NCBI GenBank assembly: GCA_013215605.1 | Contig: JABSQW010000004.1 | Span: 1-35,435, forward strand | Direction: 5' to 3' | Length of the DNA stretch: 35,435 nt | Source: Myxococcales bacterium | GTDB taxonomy: Bacteria; Myxococcota_A; UBA9160; SMWR01 | Part shown: positions 8,924 through 18,047 of the stretch, in pieces | How the letters are laid out: every line of letters starts with the position of its first letter | Position numbering within the stretch: the stretch's first letter is position 1 | Program-made: the position numbers and the translations under genes | Notes under the pieces: generated by a model | The model's database searches: none | What the model saw: only the letters and a program-made list of their open reading frames with translations | What the model was told of the DNA's origin: nothing

Positions 8924-9092
8924 GAACGCCACCCAGACTCTGCACTTTTTTCACCCACGGGGACAACCGGGGCCTCGCCGATTGGGGGGCGCTCGGTCGT
9001 TCGGATGGCCCGGAGTCGCCGAAAATTCGATTCCCCTCGGGGAGTAGCTCGCGGGAGGCCCGGCGTCGCAGCATCCGGCCATCGACGGGCCC

Positions 9093-9107
9093 CGCGATAG
9101 AATCGCG
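9093..9107. promoter_or_regulatory. Palindrome CGCGAT-AGA-ATCGCG upstream of the MFS gene
   Basis: A perfect 6-bp inverted repeat with 3-nt spacer ends 6 nt before the ATG at 9114. It contains TAGAAT (9098-9103), which looks like a -10 element. It may be an operator over the promoter, or a hairpin in a very short leader. No clear -35 is visible. Confidence 0.4.
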
Positions 9108-9113
9108 CCCGCC

Positions 9114-10406
9114 ATGTCCGCGAGCCCGAGCCGCATCACGAGACGCCTGGAGAGCGCTTCGCCCACCGCCTTCGCGGTCTACGCCATCAGCGCCTCGTTT
9201 TGCACGTACTTCTGCATGTACGCGTTCCGAAAGCCCTTCGCGGCCGGGAACTTCGAGGGCGACTTCGGCCTGCTGGGGCTCGATCTCAAGACCGGCCTCG
9301 TGATCTCGCAGATCGTGGGTTACGGGCTGTCCAAGTACATCGGAATCAAGGTCTGCTCGGAGATCGCCCGTGCGCAGCGCGGGCGGGCGCTCGTCGGCCT
9401 CGTCCTGTTCGCCGAGTTCGCGCTCGTCCTGGTGGGCCTCGCGCCGGGCAGCCTGATGGCGGTGGGGCTCTTTCTGAATGGAATGGCCCTCGGAATGATC
9501 TGGGGGCTCGTGGTCTGGTACCTCGAAGGACGCCGGACATCGGAGCTGCTGCTCGCGGGTCTGAGCTGCTCGTTCATCATCGCAAGCGGCGTGGTGAAGG
9601 ACGTCGGACGCTGGCTGATGGGGCTCGGGGTTCCCGAGCCGTGGATGCCCGCGGCGACCGGGCTCTGCTTCCTGCCCCTGTATCTGCTCTCGGTGTGGCA
9701 GCTCGACCAGCTCCCGCCCCCCGGTGACGAGGACGTTGCTGCGCGCATCGAGCGTTCGCCGATGGTGGGCGTCGAGCGGATCGCGTTCATCCGCCGCTTC
9801 CTCCCCGGCCTCCTCTCACTGTTCGTCCTGTACTTCTTCCTGATGGCCTTCCGCGACTTCCGCGACAACTACGCGATCGAGATCTTCCAGGAGCTCGGCT
9901 ACGGGCAGACGCCGGCGCTGTTCACGAAGACCGAGGTACCGATCGCCTTCGCGGTGATGTTCGTGATGTCGCTGCTCGTCCTCGTCAAGGACAACCGCAG
10001 GGGGTTGCTCGGCGCGTTCGCGATCATGTTGAGCGGCATGCTGATGCTGGGAGGGGGCACCGCGCTGCACTCGGCCGGCGTCATCGACGGATTCAGCTGG
10101 ATGATGGTCGTCGGCGCCGGCACGTACTTCGCCTTCGTGCCGTTCAACTCGGTGCTTTTCGACCGGATGATCGCGTCGACCGGAGCCGTGGGGACAGCGG
10201 TGTTCGCCATCTACGTGGCCGACGCGCTGGGATACACGGGATCCGTCTGTATCCAGCTCTACAAGGATCTCGGCCAGCCGAACCTCTCGTTCCTCGGATT
10301 CTTCGAGAGGCTCACCTGGTCGCTCGCAGTCCTCGGCAGCGTATTGCTGACCGCCGCCGCCGCGTATTTCTGGTCCCGTGGACGATCGACTGAAGGCTCC
10401 CGCTAG
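9114..10406 (+). CDS. DUF5690-like MFS membrane protein
   Basis: A 430-residue, roughly 12-segment membrane protein starting at the ATG at 9114. The first segment with CTYFCMYAFRKPFAAGNF, then ISQIVGYGLSKYIGIKVCSE and LNGMALGMIWGLVVWYLEG-RRTSE, match what I recall of the DUF5690 branch of the major facilitator superfamily, best known from Bacteroidetes. FRDFRDNYAIEIFQELGYG follows the mid-protein membrane segment. The substrate is unknown; the YxFRKPF signature is also reminiscent of sugar-phosphate/organophosphate antiporters, an alternative reading. The stop codon (10404-10406) overlaps the stop of the convergent acyl-CoA dehydrogenase gene. The upstream 180 bp is shared with the divergent phosphotransferase gene. 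Confidence 0.82.
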   Translation: MSASPSRITRRLESASPTAFAVYAISASFCTYFCMYAFRKPFAAGNFEGDFGLLGLDLKTGLVISQIVGYGLSKYIGIKVCSEIARAQRGRALVGLVLFAEFALVLVGLAPGSLMAVGLFLNGMALGMIWGLVVWYLEGRRTSELLLAGLSCSFIIASGVVKDVGRWLMGLGVPEPWMPAATGLCFLPLYLLSVWQLDQLPPPGDEDVAARIERSPMVGVERIAFIRRFLPGLLSLFVLYFFLMAFRDFRDNYAIEIFQELGYGQTPALFTKTEVPIAFAVMFVMSLLVLVKDNRRGLLGAFAIMLSGMLMLGGGTALHSAGVIDGFSWMMVVGAGTYFAFVPFNSVLFDRMIASTGAVGTAVFAIYVADALGYTGSVCIQLYKDLGQPNLSFLGFFERLTWSLAVLGSVLLTAAAAYFWSRGRSTEGSR

Positions 10407-11605
10407 CTTGCTCTGAGGTCGCGGGGGAGACCGAGGCCTCGCTCGCCGATGATGTTGCGCTGGATGTTCGAGCTTCCCGCGGCGATCGCGCCTCCCAGCG
10501 AGAACAGGTACTGGTCCACCCAGTCGCTGCTGCGACCCTGGGAGCGGATGCCCCACGTCGCGTCCGTCGGTGCCAGGAGGCCGTCCGAGCCGATGAGGTC
10601 GTAGGCGAGGCGCACGATCAACTCGCTCGTGTCGGTCTGGTAGAGCTTGCCCACCAGCATCGAGAGCCCGACCTTGTCCTCCTCGCGGTTCGCCACGGCC
10701 GACAGGCTGCGCATCCGGCTCGTCTCGATGCAGCGCACGCGGCACTCGATGGCGGCGAGGCGGTCGCGGATCTCCGGATCCTCCACTGCGGGCCGCCCGC
10801 CGCGGGTTGTGCGCCGTGCCAGATCGACGAGGGCGTGGTAGCTGCGGCGCGTGTGGCCTCCGCCGCCGAGGTTGCGCTCGTACTTGAGGTTGACGCGCGC
10901 CACCTGCCAGCCCTGGCCGCGTTCCCCCACGATCCAGTTGGCCGGCGTGCGGACGTTGTCGAAGAAGACCTCGTTGAAGTGCACGGCGCCGGTGAGCTGG
11001 CGCAGCGGCCGCACGTCGATACCCGGTTGGTCCATCTTCAGCAGGAGGTACGAGATGCCCGCGTGCTTCGCGGCCTCGGGCTCGGTGCGAAACATGCCGA
11101 ACATGTAGCTCGCGTCCTGGGCGTCGCTGGTCCAGATCTTGTGCCCATTGATCACCCACTCGTCGCCCTCGAGGCGCGCTGTGCTCCGCAGCGACGCGAG
11201 GTCGCTGCCCGCGCCCGGTTCGCTGTAGCCCTGGCACCAGACGTACTCGCCCTTCAGCGTCGGCTCGACGAACTGCTCGCGCTGCCATTCGGCGCCGACC
11301 TCGAGCAGCGTCGGCACGATCATGCCGACGCCCTGCGCGCCGAGGCGCCACGGCGCACCCGACGCCTCCATCTCCTCGCCGATGATCGCCTCGCGCAGCG
11401 GGTCGGCGGGCTGCTCGCTGCCACCGTACTTCGCGAGAATGTTCCGGTGCATGTAGCCGGCGGCGACCGCCTTCGAAATGAAGTGCTGTTGCTGCTGCCG
11501 GGCGTCGAGGTCCGCTTCGTTGCCATGCGGCGGCCAGCTCTGCGAGAGAAACGCCTGGAGATCTGCGCGGAACGCGTCGTACTCGGGTCCGTAGGAAAGA
11601 TCCAT
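10403..11605 (-). CDS. Acyl-CoA dehydrogenase, alpha-like subunit of a heteromeric pair
   Basis: A 400-residue acyl-CoA dehydrogenase. FAD/substrate segments [17 protein letters not shown] (123-139), [14 protein letters not shown] (147-160) and the C-terminal [17 protein letters not shown] are clear. At the medium-chain-enzyme catalytic Glu position (IYEGTxxIQR) this protein has Ala376 ([10 protein letters not shown]). E243 in [10 protein letters not shown] aligns with the Glu used by isovaleryl-CoA dehydrogenase and by the catalytic subunit of actinobacterial steroid side-chain enzymes (ChsE4 type). The start ATG lies 1 nt after the stop of the partner gene, so translation is coupled. The pair probably forms an alpha2beta2 enzyme acting on a bulky acyl-CoA; substrate unknown. 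Confidence 0.93.
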   Translation of the reverse strand: MDLSYGPEYDAFRADLQAFLSQSWPPHGNEADLDARQQQQHFISKAVAAGYMHRNILAKYGGSEQPADPLREAIIGEEMEASGAPWRLGAQGVGMIVPTLLEVGAEWQREQFVEPTLKGEYVWCQGYSEPGAGSDLASLRSTARLEGDEWVINGHKIWTSDAQDASYMFGMFRTEPEAAKHAGISYLLLKMDQPGIDVRPLRQLTGAVHFNEVFFDNVRTPANWIVGERGQGWQVARVNLKYERNLGGGGHTRRSYHALVDLARRTTRGGRPAVEDPEIRDRLAAIECRVRCIETSRMRSLSAVANREEDKVGLSMLVGKLYQTDTSELIVRLAYDLIGSDGLLAPTDATWGIRSQGRSSDWVDQYLFSLGGAIAAGSSNIQRNIIGERGLGLPRDLRAS

Positions 11606-11606
11606 C

Positions 11607-12686
11607 TCAGAGACCTCCGAGGTTGGCGATGCGCCTGCGGTGCCAGGCGGGCGAGCCGAGCCAGGTGCGGTCGAAGAGCGCGCGCTTCAGCCAGAACTGC
11701 ACGTCGCACTCCCATGTGAAACCGATCCCACCGTGGAGCTCGACGCAGGCGCGGGCGATGTCGACCGCGCCGTCCGTGATGTGCGACTTGGCAACGGCCG
11801 CGCTGTGAGCGCGCTCCTTCTCGATGTGGTCGAACGCGTGTGCGGCGTACCAGATGAGCCCGCGCATCGGCTCGGCTTCGGCGGCGAGGTTCGCGAGTTG
11901 GTGCTTCACGCCCTGGAACTGGGCGACCGGCGTTCCGTACTGCACGCGGGTGAGCGTGTATTCGACGGTCGCCCGAATGAGCTTCCACGCTCCACCGAAG
12001 GCATCGGCGGCGAGCAGAATGCGCCCGGCGTCGGCCACCGCGTCGGCTGCGGCCGGGCCGCCCGGCAGGACGTCGGCCGCAGCGCCGTCGAACGACACGC
12101 GCCCGAGGCTGCGCGTGCGGTCGAGCCCCTCGGTTGCTGTGACAGACACGCCGTCGGCATCCGCTTCGACCAGTGCGAGTTGGCCGTCGCTCGCGCCCAC
12201 CACGAAGAGCTTTGCGCCGGTGGCGTGCTCGACGAAATCCTTCGCGCCGCTCGCGACGCCGCCCTCGATCCGGAGCGCCCAGTCTTCTGGATCCCAGATC
12301 GCGTCGCCCTCGGCGATTGCGAAGGAGCCAATGATTTCACCCGACGCCAGTCCCGGCAGCCAGCGCTCGCGCTGGGCGTCACTGCCGCCGGTCACCAGCG
12401 CCAGCGTCGCGAGGGAATGTCCCAGGAAGGGACCGGGCACGGCGTACTCTCCGAGGCACTCGAAGACCAGCGCCAGGTCGAGGAGCGAAAGGTCGACGCC
12501 GCCGTAGCGCTCGGGGACGAAGAGTCCCGTGACGCCGATCTCGGACGCGGCGCGCCAGATCGAGTCGTCGTAGCCGGAACCCTCTTCGAAGATCTCTCGC
12601 AATCGCGCGGCGGGAACCTCGCTCGCCGCGAAGTCGCGAACCGTGTTCTGGAGCAGGTCCTGTTCCTCGGTGAGTCCGAAATGCAT
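11607..12686 (-). CDS. Acyl-CoA dehydrogenase, beta-like subunit of a heteromeric pair
   Basis: A 359-residue acyl-CoA dehydrogenase-fold protein with N-terminal [16 protein letters not shown], then [20 protein letters not shown], and the FAD-contact segment [18 protein letters not shown] with [13 protein letters not shown]. The middle region [14 protein letters not shown] lacks the usual EPxAGSD flavin-site signature, and no catalytic Glu is seen at the two known positions. This degeneration, the short length and the adjacent larger dehydrogenase gene match the non-catalytic subunits of heterotetrameric steroid-catabolic dehydrogenases (ChsE/FadE types). It is the first gene of the two-gene operon. 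It is divergent from the cyclophilin gene, with 93 bp between. Confidence 0.9.
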   Translation of the reverse strand: MHFGLTEEQDLLQNTVRDFAASEVPAARLREIFEEGSGYDDSIWRAASEIGVTGLFVPERYGGVDLSLLDLALVFECLGEYAVPGPFLGHSLATLALVTGGSDAQRERWLPGLASGEIIGSFAIAEGDAIWDPEDWALRIEGGVASGAKDFVEHATGAKLFVVGASDGQLALVEADADGVSVTATEGLDRTRSLGRVSFDGAAADVLPGGPAAADAVADAGRILLAADAFGGAWKLIRATVEYTLTRVQYGTPVAQFQGVKHQLANLAAEAEPMRGLIWYAAHAFDHIEKERAHSAAVAKSHITDGAVDIARACVELHGGIGFTWECDVQFWLKRALFDRTWLGSPAWHRRRIANLGGL

Positions 12687-12710
12687 GCGCTCATCTTACC
12701 TTGGGGACCT

Positions 12711-12731
12711 GATCCAGGCGTAGCCCGGATC
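12711..12731. repeat. Imperfect hairpin GATCCAGGC-GTA-GCCCGGATC
   Basis: A 9-bp stem with one mismatch lies in the divergent gap between the acyl-CoA dehydrogenase and cyclophilin genes. It shares the right arm GCCCGGATC exactly with the hairpin at 7779-7801. This supports a family of short dispersed palindromes rather than a dedicated terminator, since no gene ends here. Confidence 0.5.
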
Positions 12732-12779
12732 GCCCCCCGCCCCGTGGCGTTCTCGGGCGGAATCAGTTACCGATGCGCC

Positions 12780-13295
12780 ATGGCCAATCCCACCGCGGTA
12801 CTCAATACGTCGCTCGGCGAGATCACCGTCGAGATCTTCGTCGACCAGATGCCCGCCACTGCGGGCAACTTCCTCGATCTCGCGAAGTCGGGTTTCTACG
12901 ACGGACTCCACTTCCATCGCGTGATCGAGAACTTCATGGTGCAGTTCGGCTGCCCCCACAGTCGCGATCCCGAAAGCTCGCGAGCGGGCACCGGCGACAG
13001 CCCGAATGGCCGCATCGCCGACGAGTTCCCCGACGACGCAAAGCTCTCGAACGAGCCGGGCACGCTCTCGATGGCGAACACCGGCCAACCCGACAGTGGG
13101 GGCTGCCAGTTCTTCATCAACACGGTCCACAACGACTCTCTGGACTGGTTCTCGTCCGGCCGGTCGAAGCACCCGGTGTTTGGACGGGTCGTCGACGGCA
13201 TGGACGTGTTGAAGAAGGTGGAGACCACGCCCACCGACGGAGGCGATCGTCCGATCGAGCCCGTCCAGATGATCACGATCACCGTCTCGGAGTAG
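12780..13295 (+). CDS. Cyclophilin-type peptidyl-prolyl isomerase
   Basis: A 171-residue cyclophilin that catalyses cis-trans isomerisation of prolyl bonds. Catalytic-core motifs are visible: [14 protein letters not shown] (about 43-56, with the essential Arg), [17 protein letters not shown] (about 98-114) and [14 protein letters not shown]. It has no signal peptide, so it is expected in the cytoplasm like PpiB. The start is the ATG at 12780; a longer in-frame reading to 11640 is only a shadow of the opposite acyl-CoA dehydrogenase gene. Small variations (FGCPHS where FQGGDP is usual) do not affect the assignment. It is a single gene, convergent with the RND pump gene. Confidence 0.95.
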   Translation: MANPTAVLNTSLGEITVEIFVDQMPATAGNFLDLAKSGFYDGLHFHRVIENFMVQFGCPHSRDPESSRAGTGDSPNGRIADEFPDDAKLSNEPGTLSMANTGQPDSGGCQFFINTVHNDSLDWFSSGRSKHPVFGRVVDGMDVLKKVETTPTDGGDRPIEPVQMITITVSE

Positions 13296-13313
13296 GTCGC
13301 ACTCGCAGATCGC

Positions 13314-13327
13314 AGCGCCGCGGCGCT
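13314..13327. repeat. 14-bp perfect palindrome AGCGCCGCGGCGCT
   Basis: A self-complementary 14-mer in the 198-bp gap between the convergent cyclophilin and RND pump genes, 19 nt past the cyclophilin stop. It overlaps the stop codon (13326-13328) of the in-frame extension that follows the pump gene. A terminator role is possible but no T-run is present. Confidence 0.35.
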
Positions 13328-13493
13328 ACGACGGGGTCGCGGTCTTGCGACCGGTGATCGGGAAGACGCCTCGCCGGTGGCGTCCGGCGCGCAGATCGTC
13401 GAGTCGGTCTGCTACGAAATCCATCGGGAAGTCACCGGGGGCCGCGCCGATCTGCCACCGATTCTTCCAGAGGCTTCGGGGGCAGCCAAGCCC
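13326..13493 (-). other. In-frame coding-like stretch directly after the RND pump stop
   Basis: After the pump TGA (13494-13496) the same frame stays open for 55 codons to a TAG. Codons keep a GC-rich third position, and the sequence (for example APGDFPMDFVADRLDDLRAG, then VFPITGR) looks protein-like rather than random. It has no obvious start: an internal ATG lies 23 codons in, without a ribosome site. It could be a remnant of a degraded gene, a readthrough tail, or chance openness in GC-rich DNA. No family recognised. Confidence 0.2.
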
Positions 13494-16400
13494 TCAGCTC
13501 GACGTGGCAGGGTCGATCTTCTCGGTCGCGCCGCCGATGCTGCGAACCCGCTCCGTCAGCCGCGCGAATCGGTCCTGTGCCGCGGTGAGCGTCGCGTACG
13601 CGAGCGGGATCACGAAGAGCGTGCCGAACATCGCGAACAACAGGCCGAAGGCGATCGAGGCGGCGAAGGGTCCGTAGGTCTTCGACGAGCCCTGGAGGCC
13701 GATGGCCATGGGGATGAGCGCGACGACCGTCGTGAGTGTCGTGAGCACCACGGGTCGCAGACGGCGCTCTCCAGCCTGTCGCACGGCGTCGACCACACTC
13801 ATTCCCGAGGCGCGGGCGCGATTCACGAAGTCGATGAGAACGATGGCGTCGTTCACGACGACACCGGCGAGCCCCACGGACGCGTAGAGGAGGTTGAAGC
13901 TCACTTTGTACTCCATGAACCCCACGCCGAAGACGATTCCCGCGAAGCCGAGGGGGATCGACGTGAGCACGATGAGGGGCTGCGCGTAGCTTCGGAAGAG
14001 CGCTGCCAGGATCATGTAGATGAGCAGGAGCGCGACGGGAAAGGCGGCGAGCGTGTTGGCCATCGCCTCGTTCGAGTCCTGGTACTCGCCCCCGTAGAGC
14101 ACGTCGACCTCGGGGTAACGCAGGCGGATGTCGGAAAAGCGAGCCTGCAGGTCCCGGTTGACGGAGATGCTCGTCGCGAGGTCGTCGTCGACGTCGGCGA
14201 AGACGGTCACGGCGCGCTTTGCGTCGATGCGCCGGTACGCGAGATAGCCGCGCGTCATCTCGACGTGGGAGACGTCGGCGAGGCGCACGAGGGGACCGTT
14301 GGGCGCGCGCACCTCGACTTCTAGCAGGTCGAGGATGCGGTCCCGCTGGCCGGCCTCGAGCAGGACGCGGATGTCGTCATCCTCCACCGCCGACGGCGAT
14401 CGATAGCTCGACGCGACGATCCCGTCGTTCGCGCCGCGCAGTGCCCGCGCGAGGTCGTCGAAGGTGAGTCCGAACTTTCCGGCGCGCTCCTCGTCGATGC
14501 GCAGCCGGACCTCCCGCGGGCCTTCCTTGAGGTTGTCGTCGATGCCCGACACGCCGGGGAGGGTGCGGAGGTAGCCCTTGATCTCGTCGGCGATGCTCTT
14601 GTTGACCGCGAAGTCCTCGCTCTGGATTCGCACCTCGACCGGGCGCCCCACCGGCGGCCCGTAGCGCCGCGGCTCCACGCGGAGTTCCACGATGTCGGCG
14701 GGGTGCTCTGCGCGGTAGGACTCGAGCTCGCGGTTCACGAGCTGGAGGACGCGCTCGGGTTTCAGCTGGTTCTGCTCCGTCTGCGCGATGGCGACGAAGG
14801 CCATCGCGAGATTCGGCGCGACGACGCGGTCGTAGTTGAGGTCGACGGCCAGGCCCACCGTGGTGTTGAAGTCGTCGATCTGGGTCCCGAGCATGCCTTC
14901 GAGCCTGCGCTCGACGCCCGCCATCACGTCGCTCGTCTTGTCGAGGCTGTAGCTCGGCGGCGACTCGAGGCTGACGGTGAAATCCGAGTACTCGCCCGGG
15001 AAGAGCTCGGTCTGCAGGCGCGTGGCTCCCGCGTACGCAGCGATCACGATCGAGAGGGTCAGCACGTTGAAGGAGAAGCGGTGCTCGATCACGACCGAGA
15101 GCGCCTTCGTGTAGGTACGGCGCAGCGCGTCGAACGCGCGGTCCATGCGGTAGCGCAGGTTCTCGAAGAACAGCGGGATACGCCGCCAGAGAGCGCGTTC
15201 GGAGACTTCTCCCGGCTTGCGGGCGCCGCTGCGACTCCCGAAGTCCATGTAGTGGGCGGGCAGGATGACGAGGCATTCGAAGAGCGATGCGACCAGGCAC
15301 ACCACGACGCACTTGGGGAGCACCGATACGAACTTTCCGGCCGTGCCCTCCACGAGGAGCAGTGGGGCGAAGGCCGCTATCGATGTCGTGACGGCGGCCA
15401 CCACCGGCCACAGCACCTCGTTGGTGCCGTTCACCACTGCGTCGCGCAGGGGTTCGCCCCCCTCGATCCGCCGGTAGATGTTTTCGAGCACGATGATGGC
15501 GTCGTCGACGAGCATTCCAGAGACGAGCAGCATCCCGATCAGCGTGTTCGAGTTGATGCTGATGTCGAGCACGGGAAACAGGATGATGGCCGCGAGGAAG
15601 CTGAAGGGGATCGCGATGATGGTCAGCATCGAGTTGCGGAACCCGATCGTGAACCACAGAAGGCCCGTTACGAACACCATGCCGGTGATGAGGTTGTCGA
15701 TCAGGACACCGATGCGCGGTGCTACGAAGGCAGCGGTATCGAGGGTCTTGTAGAGCTCGATGCCCGGTGGCGACAGAGGGCTGAAACCGTCGAGGAACGC
15801 GTCGACGCGATCCACGAGCGCCTGCACGTCGGTCTTGTCCTTCTTTGCGATGGAGAGTATGGCCGCCGGCTGACCGTTGTAGCGCGTGACGAACTGGAGC
15901 TTCTCGAGGCCGCGCTCGACGCGCGCGACGTCTCGCAACCGCACGCGCGAGCCGGCGCCGTCCTCTCGCACCACGGTGTCGAGGATCTGGGAGGTCGACG
16001 TGTAGTCGCCCGTGGCTCGTAAAGTCGCCTCACCGAAGTCGTCCTGAAAAGTGCCCGCGGGCAGGTTCTGATTCTGGCGCCGCACGCGGTCGGCGACGTC
16101 GGCTACCGTCAGGCCGTAGACCGACGCGCGGGCGCGGTCGACCACGACGCGCACCTCGCGGTCCTGGAGTCCGCGGATCTCGACCCTGCTGACACCGGGT
16201 AGTTCGCGCAGGCGCGACGCGGCCTCCCGAGACACGTCGCGGATCGCCAGTTCGCCTACGCCGCCGACGTCCGTCACGGCGATCATCACGACTGGGCTCA
16301 TCTCGGTCGTGATGATCTCGCGCAGCTCCGGCTCCTCGGCGTCGAGGGGGAGGTCCTGTACGCGGTCGAGCGCGCCGCGAACGTCGTTTACGGCCGACTC

Positions 16401-16712
16401 GTACTCGGCGTCGTCGAGCGTCTCGTCGAACTCGATGTTCAGCACCGAAACGTTCGCCTGGGAGGCTGAGCGGATCTCGTCGATGTTCGTGACGGTCTGG
16501 ATTTCTTCTTCGATCTTCGCGGTGACGAGTCGTTCCACCTCGTCCGCCGATGCTCCGGGCCACGAGGTCGTGACGGTCACCTCGTTGAGCGTGACGTCGT
16601 GGAAGTACTCGACTTCCGTCAGGCGCAACGCGTTGCAGCCGCCGACGATGAAGACCACGAACAGCACGTTGACGAGCACGGCCTGGCGGACGCTGAACTC
16701 GGGAAGGTTCAC
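13494..16712 (-). CDS. RND efflux pump inner-membrane subunit (AcrB/HAE family)
   Basis: A 1072-residue proton-driven RND transporter, normal length for the AcrB/MexB/CusA group. Order: N-terminal membrane segment (about 10-30), porter domain with SWPGASADEVERLVTAKIEE (50-69), membrane segments from about 333 including GMLVDDAIIVLENIYRR (399-415), whose Asp403/Asp404 match the proton-relay pair of AcrB, a second periplasmic porter domain (about 560-860) and a last bundle with GLAGVVVNDAIVLIDFVNRA. It starts with GTG at 16712, overlapping the adaptor stop in a GTGA sequence, so the two are translationally coupled. No outer-membrane factor or regulator gene is adjacent. Acidic residues at the proton relay favour drug/lipophile export over metal export; substrate unknown. 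Confidence 0.95.
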   Translation of the reverse strand: MNLPEFSVRQAVLVNVLFVVFIVGGCNALRLTEVEYFHDVTLNEVTVTTSWPGASADEVERLVTAKIEEEIQTVTNIDEIRSASQANVSVLNIEFDETLDDAEYESAVNDVRGALDRVQDLPLDAEEPELREIITTEMSPVVMIAVTDVGGVGELAIRDVSREAASRLRELPGVSRVEIRGLQDREVRVVVDRARASVYGLTVADVADRVRRQNQNLPAGTFQDDFGEATLRATGDYTSTSQILDTVVREDGAGSRVRLRDVARVERGLEKLQFVTRYNGQPAAILSIAKKDKTDVQALVDRVDAFLDGFSPLSPPGIELYKTLDTAAFVAPRIGVLIDNLITGMVFVTGLLWFTIGFRNSMLTIIAIPFSFLAAIILFPVLDISINSNTLIGMLLVSGMLVDDAIIVLENIYRRIEGGEPLRDAVVNGTNEVLWPVVAAVTTSIAAFAPLLLVEGTAGKFVSVLPKCVVVCLVASLFECLVILPAHYMDFGSRSGARKPGEVSERALWRRIPLFFENLRYRMDRAFDALRRTYTKALSVVIEHRFSFNVLTLSIVIAAYAGATRLQTELFPGEYSDFTVSLESPPSYSLDKTSDVMAGVERRLEGMLGTQIDDFNTTVGLAVDLNYDRVVAPNLAMAFVAIAQTEQNQLKPERVLQLVNRELESYRAEHPADIVELRVEPRRYGPPVGRPVEVRIQSEDFAVNKSIADEIKGYLRTLPGVSGIDDNLKEGPREVRLRIDEERAGKFGLTFDDLARALRGANDGIVASSYRSPSAVEDDDIRVLLEAGQRDRILDLLEVEVRAPNGPLVRLADVSHVEMTRGYLAYRRIDAKRAVTVFADVDDDLATSISVNRDLQARFSDIRLRYPEVDVLYGGEYQDSNEAMANTLAAFPVALLLIYMILAALFRSYAQPLIVLTSIPLGFAGIVFGVGFMEYKVSFNLLYASVGLAGVVVNDAIVLIDFVNRARASGMSVVDAVRQAGERRLRPVVLTTLTTVVALIPMAIGLQGSSKTYGPFAASIAFGLLFAMFGTLFVIPLAYATLTAAQDRFARLTERVRSIGGATEKIDPATSS

Positions 16713-17851
16713 ACGGGGCCTCCGCCCGACACGACACGCACGCGCAGGCCGTCGCGCAGCTGGCTGATGGCCGACACCGCGACGTCGACTCCGTCGTCGA
16801 GGCCGCGGAGCACCTCCACCCAGTCCGGGCGGAAGGGCACGGGACGCGTGTCGATGCGGCGCCGGTAAACGACGCCTTCACCCGGCTTCTCTCCATCCTC
16901 GAGGATGAACACGTAGTCGAGCTCGAACTCGTGGAGCACTGCGCGCGAAGGCACGCGCATCGAATTGGCGCTGCCCACTTCCATCTCGACGTGCGCGAGC
17001 ATGCCCGGGATCAGCCGCCCGTCGGCATTGGCGAGCGCGATCACCACCGGGTAGCGCTGGGTCTTCGAGTTCGGCGCGTGTCCCACCCTTGCAATCGTCC
17101 CCCGGATCACCGAGTTGCCGAGTGGATCGATGCGGACGCGCGCCGGCTGTCCCACGGACAGCGCGCCCACCTGCCGGGCGCTCACGGGAACCGTCACCTC
17201 GATCGACGCGACGTCCAGTACTTCCGCGATGGGGGTTCCCGGCTGGACGTAGGCGCCGGGGTCGAAGTCGAGAGAGTTGACGAGGCCGTCGAAAGGCGCG
17301 TGGATCTCGGTGTGCGCGAGTCTTGTGCGCGCCTCGAGGAGCGACGCATAGGTGTTGCGCTCATCGGCGATGGCCTTGTCGAGCTCGGCCTCGCTGGCAA
17401 CGGACCGCTTGCCGAGCCGCTGCTGTCGCGCGAGCTCCGACTTCGCGAAAACGTGTGCGGCTTCGGCGCGGATCAGTGCGGCGCGCGGAAGCTCCGGGTC
17501 GAGTCGCACGAGCACCTCGTTCGCGACCACGTGAGTGTGCTCGGCCACGGCGATCTCGACGATTCGGCCCGCGTTCTCCGCGGCCACCCACGTCGCCCGA
17601 ACGGGTTCGAGCACTCCCGACAGCTCGACCACCTCGCGGACGGCCGCGTGGCGCACGCGAACGACATTGACCTCGAGGGTCGCCCCCACTTCGGCGGGCC
17701 CGGCTTCCTGCGCCGCCGCGAGGCGCTGCTCCCGCGCCCGGGCCTTCTTCGCGCCATCGGACGTGTAGATTCCGAGACCCGACAGAGCGAGCACGACGGC
17801 CGCAACCCCGAGCACGATCCGGGAAACCCGACTTCCGTTGAGATTCGCCAT
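16709..17851 (-). CDS. RND efflux periplasmic adaptor (HlyD/MFP family)
   Basis: A 380-residue membrane-fusion protein linking the pump to an outer-membrane channel. It has an N-terminal membrane anchor (about residues 9-29), then the barrel-sandwich/lipoyl half-motif AENAGRIVEIAVAEHTHVV, a helical hairpin (LGKRSVASEAELDKAIADER), the second lipoyl half HTEIHAPFDGLVNSLDFDPG and a beta-barrel domain (VRIDPLGN, then IPGMLAHVEMEV). No lipobox Cys is visible, so it is anchored by the uncleaved helix. The ATG at 17851 is taken as start; a GTG at 17866 is also in frame, and neither has a convincing ribosome site. It is the first gene of the adaptor-pump operon. Confidence 0.93.
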   Translation of the reverse strand: MANLNGSRVSRIVLGVAAVVLALSGLGIYTSDGAKKARAREQRLAAAQEAGPAEVGATLEVNVVRVRHAAVREVVELSGVLEPVRATWVAAENAGRIVEIAVAEHTHVVANEVLVRLDPELPRAALIRAEAAHVFAKSELARQQRLGKRSVASEAELDKAIADERNTYASLLEARTRLAHTEIHAPFDGLVNSLDFDPGAYVQPGTPIAEVLDVASIEVTVPVSARQVGALSVGQPARVRIDPLGNSVIRGTIARVGHAPNSKTQRYPVVIALANADGRLIPGMLAHVEMEVGSANSMRVPSRAVLHEFELDYVFILEDGEKPGEGVVYRRRIDTRPVPFRPDWVEVLRGLDDGVDVAVSAISQLRDGLRVRVVSGGGPV

Positions 17852-18019
17852 GCCGGGAGGATGCACGAACGCGCCGCGGCCGGCGACTAAAACGCCATCG
17901 GCGCGCCCGGATGCCCTTTGCGAGCCGGCAGGCCGCCGCAGGGCGTTTCGCGACGCCTGCGAACTAAGGATTCACGCCGGGCGGGCGATGAAGGATGAGC
18001 CGCGCCGTCGCCTCCACAG

Positions 18020-18033
18020 GGCCGGCGCCGGCC
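18020..18033. repeat. 14-bp perfect palindrome just upstream of a ribosome site
   Basis: GGCCGGCGCCGGCC ends 4 nt before the GGAGG (18038-18042) of the secreted Cys-repeat protein gene. It could act as an operator or as an RNA hairpin that modulates access to the ribosome site. In DNA this GC-rich it could also be chance. Confidence 0.35.
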
Positions 18034-18047
18034 ACCTGGAGGAAGCC

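Noticed and set aside
11640-13295. Long version of the cyclophilin gene
   Set aside because: The first 380 residues are antisense to the acyl-CoA dehydrogenase; a normal cyclophilin starts at 12780.
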